Assembly: GCF_026339875.1 (NCBI RefSeq) | Contig: NZ_JAPEPZ010000001.1 | Coordinates: forward strand, 868,001-932,000 | Length of the DNA: 64,000 nt | Direction of reading: 5' to 3' | Source: Streptomyces sp. NBC_01571 | Lineage (GTDB): Bacteria > Actinomycetota > Actinomycetes > Streptomycetales > Streptomycetaceae | In this document: positions 16,699 to 26,046 of the stretch, piece by piece | How the letters are laid out: each line of letters opens with the position of its first letter | Numbering within the stretch: the first letter of the stretch is position 1 | Position numbers and translations under genes: made by a program | Notes under the pieces: generated by a model | Databases searched by the model: none | What the model was told of the DNA's origin: nothing | Seen by the model: the letters and a program-made list of their open reading frames with translations, nothing else

Positions 16699-16934
16699 GG
16701 CGTCTCCCCTCTGCGAACACCGGAGATCCGGCGGAGGCCGCGGGCGACTCCGTGACGCCGGATCCGCCACGCACGCCGAATGGCGCTCTGGGAACCCGTC
16801 GGTGAGGGGTCCCGGTCGTCGCGCGGGGAGCGGTCGATCCGGAGCGGCCGGCGTCGACGCCGGTACCGGTGCTGTTGCCGGTGCCGGTGCTGGTCCTCGG
16901 TGCGGCGCGGGCGGCGAACCGGCCGCCGGCGCGG

Positions 16935-17345
16935 TCAGGCGGCGGAGGTGCCGAGTACGGCGGCGGTCCGCTGCATGCGCAGCGCGTCCACGGATTCGGC
17001 GAGCAGTTCGTACTCGGTGGTGTCGTCGCTCGTGGCGATGCGGACGAGCTTCCCGGCGGCCAGCTCCTCGGCGACAAGCTCCTGTTGACCGCTGTCCCCG
17101 CACCAGGCGCGCAGCATGCTGGGCACGTCCGGGACGGTGTCCGACACCGGGGCGATCGAGTTCGGCGGGAAGGTGGGGTCCTCGGGCTGCGGGTCGAGCC
17201 GTTCGGCCATCCACGAGGCACGGTCCCGCATCCACCACAGGGCAAGCGCCAGGGTGGGCGCGCGGTATGTTCCCAGGGGGACGCCGACGCGTCTCCCCCC
17301 GCACACTCCGTATGCGGTGACGTGGCACAGGAATTCGTCGTGCAC
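16935..17345 (-). CDS. Conserved hypothetical protein of Streptomyces type
   Basis: This is a 136-residue soluble protein beginning MHDEFLCHVTAYGVCGGRRVGVPLG and containing LALALWWMRDRASWMAERLDPQPE. It ends with a DDTTEYELLAESVDALRMQ segment. It has two N-terminal cysteines and many tryptophans, and no signal peptide or membrane helix. I know of no assigned function. Codon use is normal for the window, so it is likely real. It is transcribed away from the SnoaL-like gene and shares a 383-bp intergenic region with it. Confidence 0.65.
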   Translation of the reverse strand: MHDEFLCHVTAYGVCGGRRVGVPLGTYRAPTLALALWWMRDRASWMAERLDPQPEDPTFPPNSIAPVSDTVPDVPSMLRAWCGDSGQQELVAEELAAGKLVRIATSDDTTEYELLAESVDALRMQRTAAVLGTSAA

Positions 17346-17728
17346 GATCGCTCCCCCATTGCAACGCTCGCTGCCGGGCCGTCCTCACTTTCCCTGCGGC
17401 TCGTTCACTGCACGCGGCTCGTCCGTGGTCGACGGTCGTACCGGGCATCCGTGGTACACAGTGGTGCTGCACTCGGGCGTGGCCGAATCGCCCTCCTCAT
17501 CGAGTATCGCCACTCCTGACACTCTGTCACCATGCCATTCCAGCCAGTCTCTTGGCATATTCACCTACCCCTTTGGCCGAAACGCGACCCGGCGCCCTTA
17601 CCCGGGAGGTAATCGACGCTCTCAGGGGCCGCCGGGCATGGTTCCGGTACCGGATGACGGCGTGCCACCGCGCCTCCGCATCCGGCCCTCGACCAGTCCG
17701 TATCCCCTTCGCCGGAGGCCGATCAGCC
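17346..17728. other. Intergenic region with AT-richer segment
   Basis: No gene is supported here. The stretch 17511-17580 is clearly richer in A/T than its surroundings and has an ATGCC/GGCAT inverted pair (about 17531-17561), so it probably carries the divergent promoters of the two flanking genes. A 42-codon minus-strand frame near 17410-17535 has no recognisable features and was not annotated. Confidence 0.4.
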
Positions 17729-18106
17729 ATGTCCGAGAACACCGACCGTTACGAATCCGCCGTCGCCCGCTACCTGGAGGCCTGGAACGCGGCCGAGCCG
17801 GACGCGCTCACCAAGGCGGTCGCCGCCGCCTGGAGCGCCGACGGCCGCTACACCGACCCGCTGGCCGACGTGCGCGGGCACGCGGGGATCGCCGCCGTGA
17901 TCTCGGCGGCGCACGAACAGTTCCCGGGATTCTCCTTCCGGCTCGCGGGGACGGTCGACGGGCACCACGACATCGCCCGCTTCGGCTGGGAACTGGTCGA
18001 CGAGACGGACGGCTCGGCTCCCGTCGCCGGATTCGACGTGATCACCCTGGACGACGACGGCCGGATCCGCGGCGTGCACGGATTCCTGGACCGCGTGCCG
18101 GCGTAG
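17729..18106 (+). CDS. SnoaL/NTF2-like protein
   Basis: This 125-residue cone-shaped NTF2-fold protein has RYLEAWNAAEPDALTKAVAAAWSADGRYTDPLADVRGHAGIAAVI and RFGWELVDETDG. The pattern (aromatic-rich helix, then Y-x-DP, then G-x-I) is that of SnoaL-like ketosteroid-isomerase-type polyketide cyclases and related proteins of unknown reaction. ATG 17729 follows a GCCGGAGGCC site about 11 bases away. No pathway genes are next to it. Confidence 0.78.
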   Translation: MSENTDRYESAVARYLEAWNAAEPDALTKAVAAAWSADGRYTDPLADVRGHAGIAAVISAAHEQFPGFSFRLAGTVDGHHDIARFGWELVDETDGSAPVAGFDVITLDDDGRIRGVHGFLDRVPA

Positions 18107-18183
18107 GCCGACGGTTCCGTCTTCGGCCCAAGGTGGTCCGTGTCCCTTCGGACGGCACGGCCGCGATGAGTTCCGCCGCTTCC

Positions 18184-18210
18184 GGTGGTCTCCTTAACAG
18201 GAGACTCACC
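18184..18210. promoter_or_regulatory. Inverted repeat 17 bp upstream of the DUF1905 gene
   Basis: GTCTCCT-TAAC-AGGAGAC (18188-18205) is a perfect 7-bp inverted repeat, extended by GGTG/CACC on the outside with one bulge. It sits immediately before the DUF1905 start and could be an operator or a 5' UTR hairpin. Confidence 0.45.
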
Positions 18211-18226
18211 AGAAGCGGAGGATCAC

Positions 18227-18523
18227 ATGGGCACGGTCGGCGGGGCGGGCAGGCTGAACCGGCACTTCACCGAGGTGCTGCGCAGGAGCCCCGGCAAGGG
18301 CGGCTGGACCTACGTGGTCTGGCCCGAGTCGGTGGCCTTCTTCGGTACCCGCGGACTCGTCAAGGTCCGCGGCACGATCGACGGCCACCCCTTCCACGGT
18401 TCCTTCATGGCCCTGGGCGACGGCACGCACAAACTGCCCGTGAACGCCGGGATCCGCAGGGCGATCGGCAAGGAGGAGGGCGACACCGTCACGGTCCGCC
18501 TGGAGGAGCGGCTCAGCCCGTGA
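18227..18523 (+). CDS. DUF1905 domain protein
   Basis: This 98-residue protein matches DUF1905: [57 protein letters not shown], then [12 protein letters not shown]. It is a small beta-barrel-like domain found widely in actinobacteria, with no known activity. ATG 18227 has GCGGAG upstream. It overlaps the convergent AraC gene by 11 bp. Confidence 0.82.
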   Translation: MGTVGGAGRLNRHFTEVLRRSPGKGGWTYVVWPESVAFFGTRGLVKVRGTIDGHPFHGSFMALGDGTHKLPVNAGIRRAIGKEEGDTVTVRLEERLSP

Positions 18524-19442
18524 GAGCCGCCCGCGCGACATCCCGGTAGCGCCTGGGCGCGACGCCGGTCGTCCGCTTGAAGGCGTTGCTGAACGCACTC
18601 TCGGAGGTGTAGCCCACCTTCTGCGCGAGGGCCGACACGGACGTCTCACCGTCCCGCAGCGCCCGCCTGGCCAGGCTCATGCGCCAGTCCAGCAGATAGG
18701 TCAGGGGCGGGACGCCGGCCACCGTCCGGAACCGCTGGGCGAAGCTGGTGCGGGACATGGCCGCCGCTCTGGCCAGTTCCTCCAGCTGCCAGGGGCGGGC
18801 CGGGTCGGCGTGCATGAGGCGCAGCGCCGGGGAGATGCGCTCGTCGGCGAGGGCCCGCAGCCTGCCGGCGGGCAGGGCGTCGGCGTCCGCGAGATAGGCG
18901 CGCAGCACCTGGACGAACATCAGCTGGGCGAGCTGGTCGGCCGCGAAGTCGGCACCCGCCCGGCCGGCCGTGAGTTCACGCAGCAATTGGTCGAGCAGCC
19001 AGCGCAGCACGGGGGCCTCCTCCGCGGCGGCCCGCACATGCAGCAGCGGCGGCAGGGCGTGCAGCAGCAACTCCTCGCCTGCCCGGCCCAGTTCGACATG
19101 GCCGCCGACGAAGACGACGTCCTCGCCACCGCCGTAGCGGATCATCGGCCCGGGGGTGTCGGCGAAGAGCCTCGTCGCGTCCACCGGGTCCGGCGTGGGA
19201 TCGCTCGCGACCACGAACGCCCGGCTGCCGTCGAACACGGCGACGTCGCCGCGCTCCAGCCGGACGGCGTCCGGCATGCCCTCGACGGCCACCCACATGC
19301 TCCCCTTCACCACCGCGGTGATCTTGAGCCGGTCGGGCCGGGGGAAGCGCAGCGCCCAGTCACCGCCGGCGGTGAAGCCGCCGGAGACGATGCAGCGGGC
19401 GTCCATCAGGCCGAGGGTGTCGGAGAGCGGGTCGACAGGCAT
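18513..19442 (-). CDS. AraC-family regulator with cupin sensor domain
   Basis: This protein of about 309 residues has an N-terminal AraC-binding-like cupin (AraC_binding_2; [26 protein letters not shown]) and a C-terminal double helix-turn-helix ([36 protein letters not shown], then [32 protein letters not shown]). ATG 19442 gives [13 protein letters not shown]; an in-frame start at 19481 is possible. It is divergent from the SDR gene (100 bp), which it most likely controls, as in many AraC/SDR pairs. Confidence 0.85.
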   Translation of the reverse strand: MPVDPLSDTLGLMDARCIVSGGFTAGGDWALRFPRPDRLKITAVVKGSMWVAVEGMPDAVRLERGDVAVFDGSRAFVVASDPTPDPVDATRLFADTPGPMIRYGGGEDVVFVGGHVELGRAGEELLLHALPPLLHVRAAAEEAPVLRWLLDQLLRELTAGRAGADFAADQLAQLMFVQVLRAYLADADALPAGRLRALADERISPALRLMHADPARPWQLEELARAAAMSRTSFAQRFRTVAGVPPLTYLLDWRMSLARRALRDGETSVSALAQKVGYTSESAFSNAFKRTTGVAPRRYRDVARAALTG

Positions 19443-19542
19443 ATCCGTACTATCGCGCAAGTTATGCGGACTCTCAAGCATTCATCGTACGGGCGGCCGG
19501 TCCTACGGTGGTCGGGAAGGCACAGACAAGGAGACCCGAGCC

Positions 19543-20532
19543 ATGACCACCGTCCAAGTACCCCTGCACTCCGGCTTCGACGCCGCCTCCACCGCCGAGG
19601 ACGTCATCAAGGGAATCGACCTGACCGGAAAGGTCGCCGTCGTCACCGGAGGCTATTCCGGCATCGGCCTGGAGACCGCGCGCGTCCTGCGTGCCGCGGG
19701 CGCCGAGGTCGTCGTCCCGGCGCGGGACACCGAGAGGGCCGAGGCCGCGCTGAAGGGCATCGACGGCGTCGAGATCGAGACCATGGATTTGCTGGATCCC
19801 GCCTCGATCGACGCCTTCGCCGAGCGTTTCCTCGCCTCCGGGCGCCCCCTGCACATCCTCGTGAACAGCGCGGGCGTCATGGCGACCCCGCTGACCCGGG
19901 ACGCCCGAGGCTACGAGGTGCAGTTCGCCACGAACCACCTCGGCCACTTCCAGCTGGTGGCACGCCTGCGGCCCGCGCTGCGCCGGGCGCACGGGGCCCG
20001 GGTCGTGTCGGTGTCCTCCTGGGGCCACCGTTTCTCGCCCGTCCTCTTCGACGACCCGCACTTCGAGCACCGCGCGTACGACCGCTGGGTCGCCTACGGA
20101 CAGTCGAAGACGGCCAACATCCTCTTCGCGCTCGCGCTCGACGAGCGGGGCAGGGCGGACGGGATCCACGCCTACTCGCTGCACCCGGGCAGCATCGTCG
20201 ACACCAACCTGAAGAAGTACCTCGCCGAGGAGGACCTGAAGGCGGCCGGTGTCCTCGACGCGGACGGCCGGACGGTCCTGGACCCGGAGCGGCAGCTCAA
20301 GACCGTCGAGCAGGGGGCGGCCACCAGCGTGTGGTGCGCGACCAGCCCCCTGCTGGAGGGGAGGGGCGGTGTCTACTGCGAGAACAGTGACATCGCGCCC
20401 CCGATGTCGGTGGAGGAGGGCCGCGAGTGGACGCTCAGGAACAGGACACCGAAGCCCGGCGTCGTGCCCTACGCCGTCGACCCGGTCGCGGCCGACCGCC
20501 TCTGGGAACTCAGCGAGCGCCTCACGGCCTGA
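19543..20532 (+). CDS. Short-chain dehydrogenase/reductase (retinol-dehydrogenase-like)
   Basis: This 329-residue oxidoreductase has the NAD(P)-binding motif TGGYSGIGLETARVL (about 37-50), NSAGVM, and the catalytic Ser (VSVSSWGHR) with Tyr-x3-Lys as YGQSKTANILFA. Length and sequence fit the RDH/WWOX-like branch. Arginine just after the second strand (PARDTER) suggests NADP(H). AAGGAGA precedes ATG 19543. It is divergent from an AraC regulator. The substrate is unknown. Confidence 0.88.
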   Translation: MTTVQVPLHSGFDAASTAEDVIKGIDLTGKVAVVTGGYSGIGLETARVLRAAGAEVVVPARDTERAEAALKGIDGVEIETMDLLDPASIDAFAERFLASGRPLHILVNSAGVMATPLTRDARGYEVQFATNHLGHFQLVARLRPALRRAHGARVVSVSSWGHRFSPVLFDDPHFEHRAYDRWVAYGQSKTANILFALALDERGRADGIHAYSLHPGSIVDTNLKKYLAEEDLKAAGVLDADGRTVLDPERQLKTVEQGAATSVWCATSPLLEGRGGVYCENSDIAPPMSVEEGREWTLRNRTPKPGVVPYAVDPVAADRLWELSERLTA

Positions 20533-20557
20533 CCGGCCGGACCCGGGGCCCGGCCGG
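20533..20557. terminator. Stem-loop between converging SDR and AKR genes
   Basis: CCGGCCGG at 20533-20540 and again at 20550-20557 (self-complementary arms) flank a 9-base loop in the 33-bp gap between the two stops. It is likely bidirectional and has no T-run. Confidence 0.5.
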
Positions 20558-20565
20558 CGCGCGCG

Positions 20566-21555
20566 TCACGCCTTGATGATCGCGTCGATCCGGGCCAGTT
20601 CCTCGTCGTCGAAGTCCAGGGCGCGGGTGGCCGTCACGCTGTCCTCCAGCTGCTGGGTGCTGCTCGCGCCGATGAGGGCGGAGGTCACCCGACCGCCGCG
20701 CAGCACCCAGGCCAGGGCCATCTGCGCCAGGGACTGACCGCGGGCCTCGGCGATCTCGGCGAGCGCGCGCAGCTGCCCCACGAGGTCCTCGGTGACCGTG
20801 TCGGCGCTCAGGAAGGGGCTGTCGCTCGCGGCGCGCGACCCCTCCGGGATGCCGTCGAGGTAACGGCTGGTGAGCAGGCCCTGCTCCAGCGGGGAGTAGG
20901 CGATGGAACCGACCTGGAGCTCGTCCAGCGTGTCCAGGAGTCCGTCCTCGGGACGGCGGTCGAGCATCGAGTAGCGCGGCTGGTGGATGAGGAGCGGGGT
21001 GCCCAGCTCACCGAGGATGCGGGCGGCCTCCCGGGTCTCCTCCGGCGAGTAGTTGGACACGCCGACGTAGAGGGCCTTGCCCTGCTGGACCGCCGAGTGC
21101 AGGGCCCCCATCGTCTCCTCGAAGGGGGTCTGCGGGTCGGGACGGTGCGAGTAGAAGATGTCCACGTAGTCCAGGCCCATCCGGGCGAGGCTCTGGTCGA
21201 GCGAGGACAGGAGGTACTTGCGCGAGCCCCATTCGCCGTACGGGCCGGGCCACATCAGGTATCCGGCCTTCGTGGAGATGACCAGTTCGTCGCGGTAGGG
21301 CGCGAAGTCGGCCTTCAGGGCGTCACCGAGGGCCGACTCGGCGGCGCCGGGCGGCGGGCCGTAGTTGTTGGCCAGGTCGAAGTGGGTGACACCGAGGTCG
21401 AACGCGCGGCGCAGGATCGCACGCTGGGTCTCCACCGGCCGGTCGGGGCCGAAGTTGTGCCACAGACCGAGGGACAGCGCGGGAAGTTTCAGGCCGCTGC
21501 GTCCGGTGCGCCGGTAGGGCATGTCCGCGTAGCGGTCGGGATGTGCGGTGTACAA
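20566..21555 (-). CDS. Aldo/keto reductase, L-glyceraldehyde-3-phosphate reductase (YghZ/GpR) type
   Basis: This 329-residue AKR14-type protein has MPYRRTGRSGLKLPALSLGLWHNFG, FDLANNYGPPPG (Asp and Tyr of the tetrad), STKAGYLMWPGPYG (Lys), and VDIFYSHRPD (His). This matches E. coli YghZ closely along its length. The start proposed is TTG 21555, with AGGAG six bases before it, giving an N-terminus LYTAHPDRYADMPYRR that aligns with the family. The ATG (MPYRR) is internal. It reduces aldehydes with NADPH. A LysR gene is divergent. Confidence 0.87.
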   Translation of the reverse strand: MYTAHPDRYADMPYRRTGRSGLKLPALSLGLWHNFGPDRPVETQRAILRRAFDLGVTHFDLANNYGPPPGAAESALGDALKADFAPYRDELVISTKAGYLMWPGPYGEWGSRKYLLSSLDQSLARMGLDYVDIFYSHRPDPQTPFEETMGALHSAVQQGKALYVGVSNYSPEETREAARILGELGTPLLIHQPRYSMLDRRPEDGLLDTLDELQVGSIAYSPLEQGLLTSRYLDGIPEGSRAASDSPFLSADTVTEDLVGQLRALAEIAEARGQSLAQMALAWVLRGGRVTSALIGASSTQQLEDSVTATRALDFDDEELARIDAIIKA

Positions 21556-21626
21556 CGCGTGCTCCTGGAAGGCCGGGAAAACAGATCCCCACTCTCGCGC
21601 GCGCCCGGCGCAGAGGTCCAACGGGA

Positions 21627-21642
21627 GAATCGGATCGGATTC
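21627..21642. promoter_or_regulatory. GAATC-N6-GATTC palindrome in the AKR/LysR intergenic region
   Basis: GAATCGGATCGGATTC has 5-bp inverted arms and lies 41 bp before the lysR start and 72 bp before the reductase start. A LysR-type operator is the natural guess. Confidence 0.4.
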
Positions 21643-21682
21643 AGCGACAGGGACTCTCAATCGGCCAGTACGCTTGTGCCCC

Positions 21683-22576
21683 ATGGAACTGCGCCATCTC
21701 CAGCACTTCGTCGCCGTCGCGGAGGACCAGCACTTCACCCGGGCGGCCGAGCGTCTGATGGTGTCACAGTCGGGGCTGTCCTCCTCGATCCGTGCCCTGG
21801 AGCGCGAACTCCAGGCCCCGTTGTTCGTACGCACCACCCGGCGGGTCACGCTCACGGAGGCCGGTCGTGCCCTGCTCGGCGAGGCGGAGCGGGTGCTGGC
21901 CCAGGTCCGCGCGGCCCACGACGCCGTGGCGGCCGTCCAGGGCCTGCTGCGCGGCACGCTCTCGCTCGGCACCGAGCAGTGCATCGCCGGAGTGCACGTG
22001 GCCAAGCTCCTCACCGCGTTCCGGCGGCGCCATCCCGATGTCGAGATCCGGTTGCGGCAGGCGGGCTCCGGCGCGCTCGCCGAGGAGGTCGCGGCCGGGC
22101 GGCTCGACCTGGCCTTCGCGGTGAGGACGCAGCCGGACAGCGACCAGCTGCGTTCCGTCCCGCTGACGAGCGAGCCGATGACGGTGCTCTGCCATCCGAC
22201 GCACCACCTCGCGACCTCCGCGGTGGTCACGCCGGAGGAACTGGGCGGCGAGGCCTTCGTCGACTTCCACCCCGACTGGGGACCGCGCCGCATCACCGAC
22301 GCGGCCTTCGCCGCGGCGGGTGTCCAGCGGACCGTGACGCTCGAGGTCAGCGACGTGCACAGTCTCCTGGAGCTCGTCGGCGCGGGCCTCGGTATCGCCG
22401 TCGTGCCACGGCACTTCGGTCTCAAGCGCGAGGCCGGCGGCCTCACCTCGCTCCCGCTGAAGGGCGCGGGCGACGCGCCGTACGAGACCGTCGCCATGCT
22501 TCCGCCGCCGGATGCCACCAGCCCGGCGGCCCGCGCCCTGATGGTCCTGCTCGACTCGACCGAGGCCGAACGCTGA
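21683..22576 (+). CDS. LysR-family transcriptional regulator
   Basis: Of 297 residues, 1-60 form the winged helix (MELRHLQHFVAVAEDQHFTRAAERLMVSQSGLSSSIRALERELQAPLF) and 90-290 the substrate-binding effector domain (GTLSLGTEQCIAG, with two Rossmann-like lobes). ATG 21683 begins the standard MELRHL. It is divergent from the YghZ-type reductase (127 bp), its likely target, with an aldehyde or redox signal as possible effector. Confidence 0.86.
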   Translation: MELRHLQHFVAVAEDQHFTRAAERLMVSQSGLSSSIRALERELQAPLFVRTTRRVTLTEAGRALLGEAERVLAQVRAAHDAVAAVQGLLRGTLSLGTEQCIAGVHVAKLLTAFRRRHPDVEIRLRQAGSGALAEEVAAGRLDLAFAVRTQPDSDQLRSVPLTSEPMTVLCHPTHHLATSAVVTPEELGGEAFVDFHPDWGPRRITDAAFAAAGVQRTVTLEVSDVHSLLELVGAGLGIAVVPRHFGLKREAGGLTSLPLKGAGDAPYETVAMLPPPDATSPAARALMVLLDSTEAER

Positions 22577-22769
22577 CGGAAGCTGACGGACACCGGCGTA
22601 CGCCGGCGGACCGGCGCCTGCGGACGAACGCTGACAGACTGGCGCCGGCCGGGCAGGTGCCGGGCGCGGCTCTGCCAGGCGTCTCGGCACCGGCACTTCG
22701 GCCCCGGTCACGCCAGCGGCGTGCGTGTGGCATCCCGGAGCGGGGGCAACCGGACTCCGGGAGGTCTAC

Positions 22770-23609
22770 ATGAACGCGAGTACGACGACACGGACCGGAC
22801 GGACGGAGGCCCGGCGCGCGGCGCGGGGCCCGGTGACGGAGTACGCCGCCAGGGCCGGTCTGACCGCGCGGGGCGTGATCTATCTGCTGGTCGGAGCACT
22901 GGCGTTGCAGATCGCCTTCGGTGACAGCGGCAAACAGGCGGACCGCGGCGGCGCGCTCGCGGAGATAGCGCAGAAGCCCTTCGGTGCCGTGCTGCTGTGG
23001 GCGCTTGGCATCGGACTGGTGGGCATGGCGCTGTGGCGCCTGTCCGAGGCGGTCTTCGGTTCCGTGGGGCAGGACGGCGGCAAGGCCAAGAAGCGGCTGC
23101 TGGCGGCCGGCCGGTGCGTCTTCTACTCCTTCACCGCCTACTCCGTGCTGTCGTTCGCGGCGGGCTCGCGCGGCAGCGGGAGCGGATCCAGCGACCGGCA
23201 GTCCCAGGACGTGACGGCGAAGGTCCTGGGCCTGCCCGCGGGGCAGTGGATCGTGGGCGCGGCCGGGGCCGGCATCGTGGTGGCGGGCGTGTGGATCGGC
23301 ACCCGGGCCGTCCTGCGGAAGTTCCACAAGAAGCTGAAGCTCGGTGAGATGTCGGCGCGGACCCGACAGCTGGTGGACGTCACCGGAGTGGGCGGCGGCG
23401 GGGCGCGCGGGCTGGTGTTCGCCGTGGCCGGTGGCTTCGCCATCCGCGCGGCGGTCGAGTTCGAACCCGACAAGGCCAAGGGGCTGGACAACACGATCCG
23501 GTCGTTCGCCGACACCCCGGCGGGGCCGTGGCTGCTGGTGTGCGTCGCGGTCGGACTCGTCCTCTTCGGTCTGTTCTCCTTCGCCATGGCCCGCTGGCGC
23601 AGGGTCTGA
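22770..23609 (+). CDS. DUF1206 membrane protein
   Basis: This 279-residue membrane protein has three DUF1206 repeats of two helices each: AARAGLTARGVIYLLVGALALQIAFG, ..AAGRCVFYSFTAYSVLSFAA, and ..ARGLVFAVAGGFAIRAAVEF. The hallmark is the R-G-x-x-Y/F-x-x-x-G at each helix start. About six transmembrane segments are visible. Function is unknown in the family. GGGAGGTCTAC precedes ATG 22770. A strong terminator follows. Confidence 0.86.
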   Translation: MNASTTTRTGRTEARRAARGPVTEYAARAGLTARGVIYLLVGALALQIAFGDSGKQADRGGALAEIAQKPFGAVLLWALGIGLVGMALWRLSEAVFGSVGQDGGKAKKRLLAAGRCVFYSFTAYSVLSFAAGSRGSGSGSSDRQSQDVTAKVLGLPAGQWIVGAAGAGIVVAGVWIGTRAVLRKFHKKLKLGEMSARTRQLVDVTGVGGGGARGLVFAVAGGFAIRAAVEFEPDKAKGLDNTIRSFADTPAGPWLLVCVAVGLVLFGLFSFAMARWRRV

Positions 23610-23629
23610 GAGCGACATCCTGGCGGTAC

Positions 23630-23660
23630 GGGTAGGTGCGCGGGCCTCGCGCACCTACCC
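23630..23660 (+). terminator. Rho-independent terminator after the DUF1206 gene
   Basis: GGGTAGGTGCGCG (23630-23642) and CGCGCACCTACCC (23648-23660) form a perfect 13-bp stem with a 5-base loop, followed by TTTCT. It is one of the best terminators in the window. Confidence 0.88.
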
Positions 23661-23748
23661 TTTCTGCGTCAGGGCCCCGGCTGTCGCGGGATCACACGGG
23701 AACCGGTTTCCGGGCGCAGGGGGCGGGGGGATGCGCCATGGTGGACGC

Positions 23749-24264
23749 ATGCATGCAAAGGACATCCTCGTCGACGCGTTCGGCCGTATCCAGGAAGACG
23801 TCCATGCCGCCGTCGAGGGACTCCCCCCGGAGACCCTCAACGCGCGGCCGGCGCAGGACGCCAACTCCCTGTCTTGGCTGGTATGGCATCTCACCCGGGT
23901 CCAGGACGACCACGTCGCCGATGCCGCCGGGCTCGACCAGGTCTGGCTGACGCAGGGCTGGGAGAAGCGGTTCGGGCTCGATCTGCCCCGCCAGGACACG
24001 GGGTACGGTCACACGCCCCGGAAGGTGGCCGAGGTCCGGGTGGAGTCGGGTGACCTGCTGCTCGGGTACTACGACGCCGTGCACGATCAGACCCTGGCCT
24101 TCCTGCGCGGGCTGACCGCCGCGGATCTCGACCGTGTCGTGGACGAGCGCTGGACCCCGGCGGTCACCCTCGGCGTACGGCTGGTGAGCGTCCTGGCCGA
24201 CGATCTGGAGCATGTCGGCCAGGCCGCCTACGTCCGCGGGCTCCTTCAGAGCGCGGCTTCGTAA
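23749..24264 (+). CDS. DinB-fold (DUF664, mycothiol-transferase-like) protein
   Basis: This 171-residue four-helix protein has [47 protein letters not shown] and [18 protein letters not shown]. Histidines in WHLTR, DDHV and EHVGQ are in positions of the metal site of DinB-like thiol transferases. It is distinct from the other DinB gene at 5.4 kb. It ends with TAA and overlaps the convergent adenosine deaminase gene by 19 bp. Confidence 0.8.
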   Translation: MHAKDILVDAFGRIQEDVHAAVEGLPPETLNARPAQDANSLSWLVWHLTRVQDDHVADAAGLDQVWLTQGWEKRFGLDLPRQDTGYGHTPRKVAEVRVESGDLLLGYYDAVHDQTLAFLRGLTAADLDRVVDERWTPAVTLGVRLVSVLADDLEHVGQAAYVRGLLQSAAS

Positions 24265-25310
24265 CCGGGCAGGACGACGTCCCGGATGAGCGCCGCACGC
24301 TCGTCGAACGGGATGAACGCGCTCTTGAGGGCGTTCACCGTGACCGTGCGCAGGTCCTCGACGCTCCAGCCCGCCTCCTCGACGAGCAGCGACATCTCGC
24401 GGGTCATCGTCGTGCCCGAGACCAGCCGGTTGTCGGTGTTGAGGGTGACACGGAAGCCGAGGTCCCGCAGCGCGGTGATGGGGTGGTCGGCGATCGAGGT
24501 GGCCGCACCCGTCTGGAGGTTGGAGGTGGGGCACATCTCCAGGGCGATACGGCGGTCGCGGACCCAGCCCGCGAGGCGGCCGAGCTTGCCGTCGACGATG
24601 TCCTCGGTGATGCGCACGCCGTGGCCGATGCGCTGGGCGCCGCAGACCTGGAGGGCCTGGTGGATGCTGGGCAGTCCGTGGGCCTCGCCGGCGTGGATGG
24701 TGAAGGGCACGCTCTCACGGCGCAGATGCTCGAACGCGGCCAGGTGGTCGGCGGGCGGGAAGCCGTCCTCGGCGCCGGCGATGTCGAAGCCGACGACCCC
24801 GCTGTCCCGGAACGCCACCGCGAGGTCGGCGATCTCGCGGGTGCGGTCGAACATGCGCATCCCGCACAGCAGCGTGCCGACCCGGACCGGGGTGCCCGCG
24901 GTGGCGGCCTTGGCCATACCGGCGGCGAGGCCCTCCTGCACGGTCTCGACGACCTCGGGCAGGGTCAGCCCGCCGCTCACCATCAGCTCGGGCGCGTACC
25001 GGACCTCGCCGTAGACAACGCCGTCCTCGGCCAGGTCGAGCACGTACTCCTCGGCGGTGCGCAGCAGGCCCTCGCGGGTCTGCATCACGGCGAGGGTGTG
25101 CTCGAAGGTGGCTATGTAGCGCACCAGGTCACCGGAGTTGGCGGCCTCGTAGTACCAGGCGGCGAGCGCGCGCGGGTCGGTGGTGGGCAGCGTGTGGCCG
25201 ACGGTCGCGGCGAGCTCCACGAGGGTGTCCGGGCGCAGACCGCCGTCGAGGTGGTCGTGCAGCACCGCCTTGGGGAGACGGCGGATGGTGTCGATGCGGG
25301 GCGCGGTCAT
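24246..25310 (-). CDS. add: Adenosine deaminase
   Basis: This 354-residue zinc hydrolase converts (deoxy)adenosine to (deoxy)inosine in purine salvage. Visible site residues are HDHLDGG (Zn ligands, about 18-24), the FTIHAGE motif with catalytic Glu, GHGVRI, and the Zn-binding Asp in [19 protein letters not shown] is present. Length is normal. ATG 25310 begins [24 protein letters not shown]. Streptomyces often carry more than one copy; nothing here marks this one as special. Confidence 0.93.
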   Translation of the reverse strand: MTAPRIDTIRRLPKAVLHDHLDGGLRPDTLVELAATVGHTLPTTDPRALAAWYYEAANSGDLVRYIATFEHTLAVMQTREGLLRTAEEYVLDLAEDGVVYGEVRYAPELMVSGGLTLPEVVETVQEGLAAGMAKAATAGTPVRVGTLLCGMRMFDRTREIADLAVAFRDSGVVGFDIAGAEDGFPPADHLAAFEHLRRESVPFTIHAGEAHGLPSIHQALQVCGAQRIGHGVRITEDIVDGKLGRLAGWVRDRRIALEMCPTSNLQTGAATSIADHPITALRDLGFRVTLNTDNRLVSGTTMTREMSLLVEEAGWSVEDLRTVTVNALKSAFIPFDERAALIRDVVLPGYEAAL

Positions 25311-25386
25311 GCGTGTCTGTTTCCTCGGCAGGTCGGTTCCGGGCGATGGAGCGGTGGGGCGGTACGGCGGTGGGAAGGCCGGGGCA

Positions 25387-25779
25387 CTACTCGGCGGGCT
25401 GGAGAAGGTCCCAGCGGTTTCCGTACAGGTCCTGGAAGACGACGACCGAGCCGTACGGCTCGTGGCGCGGCTCCTCCAGGAAGGTCACTCCGGCGGCACG
25501 CATGCGCGCGTGGTCGCGGGCGAAGTCGTCGGTGTGGAGGAAGAAGCCCACGCGGCCCCCGGTCTGGTCGCCGACCCGGGCGCCCTGTGACGCGTTCTTG
25601 GCCCGGGCCAGGAGCAGTCCGCTGCCGGCGCCCTCCGTGCCCGGCTCGACGACGACCCACCGGGAGCCGTCGGGTCGGGACTCGTCCTCGGCCAACCGGA
25701 ACCCGAGTGCTTCGGTGTAGAAGCGGATCGCCTCGTCGTAGTCGTCGACGACGAGGGTGACCAGGGCGATGCGTCTCAT
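25387..25779 (-). CDS. VOC-family (glyoxalase/bleomycin-resistance-like) protein
   Basis: This 130-residue protein has paired beta-alpha-beta units: [33 protein letters not shown] at the start and [32 protein letters not shown] at the end. ATG 25779 has AGGAGAGG upstream. It could act as a lyase, dioxygenase or binding protein; the ligands are not diagnostic. A palindrome lies directly upstream. Confidence 0.82.
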   Translation of the reverse strand: MRRIALVTLVVDDYDEAIRFYTEALGFRLAEDESRPDGSRWVVVEPGTEGAGSGLLLARAKNASQGARVGDQTGGRVGFFLHTDDFARDHARMRAAGVTFLEEPRHEPYGSVVVFQDLYGNRWDLLQPAE

Positions 25780-25803
25780 CAAGGCCTCTCCTGGGATGCG
25801 TGC

Positions 25804-25815
25804 GTTATACGTAAC
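25804..25815. promoter_or_regulatory. GTTATACGTAAC palindrome 24 bp before the VOC gene
   Basis: GTTA-TACG-TAAC is an inverted repeat in an AT-richer stretch at the expected promoter position of the minus-strand VOC gene. It is a possible operator. Confidence 0.35.
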
Positions 25816-25939
25816 ACGTAGGGTACGACATCCCGCTCCGCCCTCGTCCCGCACGACCACGTGGACCACCTGCGGCGCGAGTCCCGAAGGGCGCGCCGAC
25901 TCATTCGGCCCCCTCGGGAACGATCCCCGCCACCCTTAC

Positions 25940-25957
25940 GTCTACAGTTATGTAGAC
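25940..25957. promoter_or_regulatory. Perfect GTCTACA-N4-TGTAGAC palindrome upstream of PAP2 gene
   Basis: GTCTACAGTTATGTAGAC has exact 7-bp arms. The TACA..TGTA core resembles operators of BlaI/CopY-type winged-helix repressors. It lies about 150 bp before the PAP2 start and 160 bp from the VOC start on the other side. No such repressor is encoded next to it. Confidence 0.55.
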
Positions 25958-26046
25958 CGTCTTCGGGTTCACAGTCGGCGCGGACAGTCGGCGCGGACGG
26001 CGTCCTCCCGCGTGTCCGCGCCCCGCCAGGGAAGGGACCTCCCACC

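Noticed and set aside
17410..17535. 42-codon minus-strand frame upstream of the conserved hypothetical gene
   Set aside because: It has no ribosome site, no leader-peptide pattern and no conserved feature.
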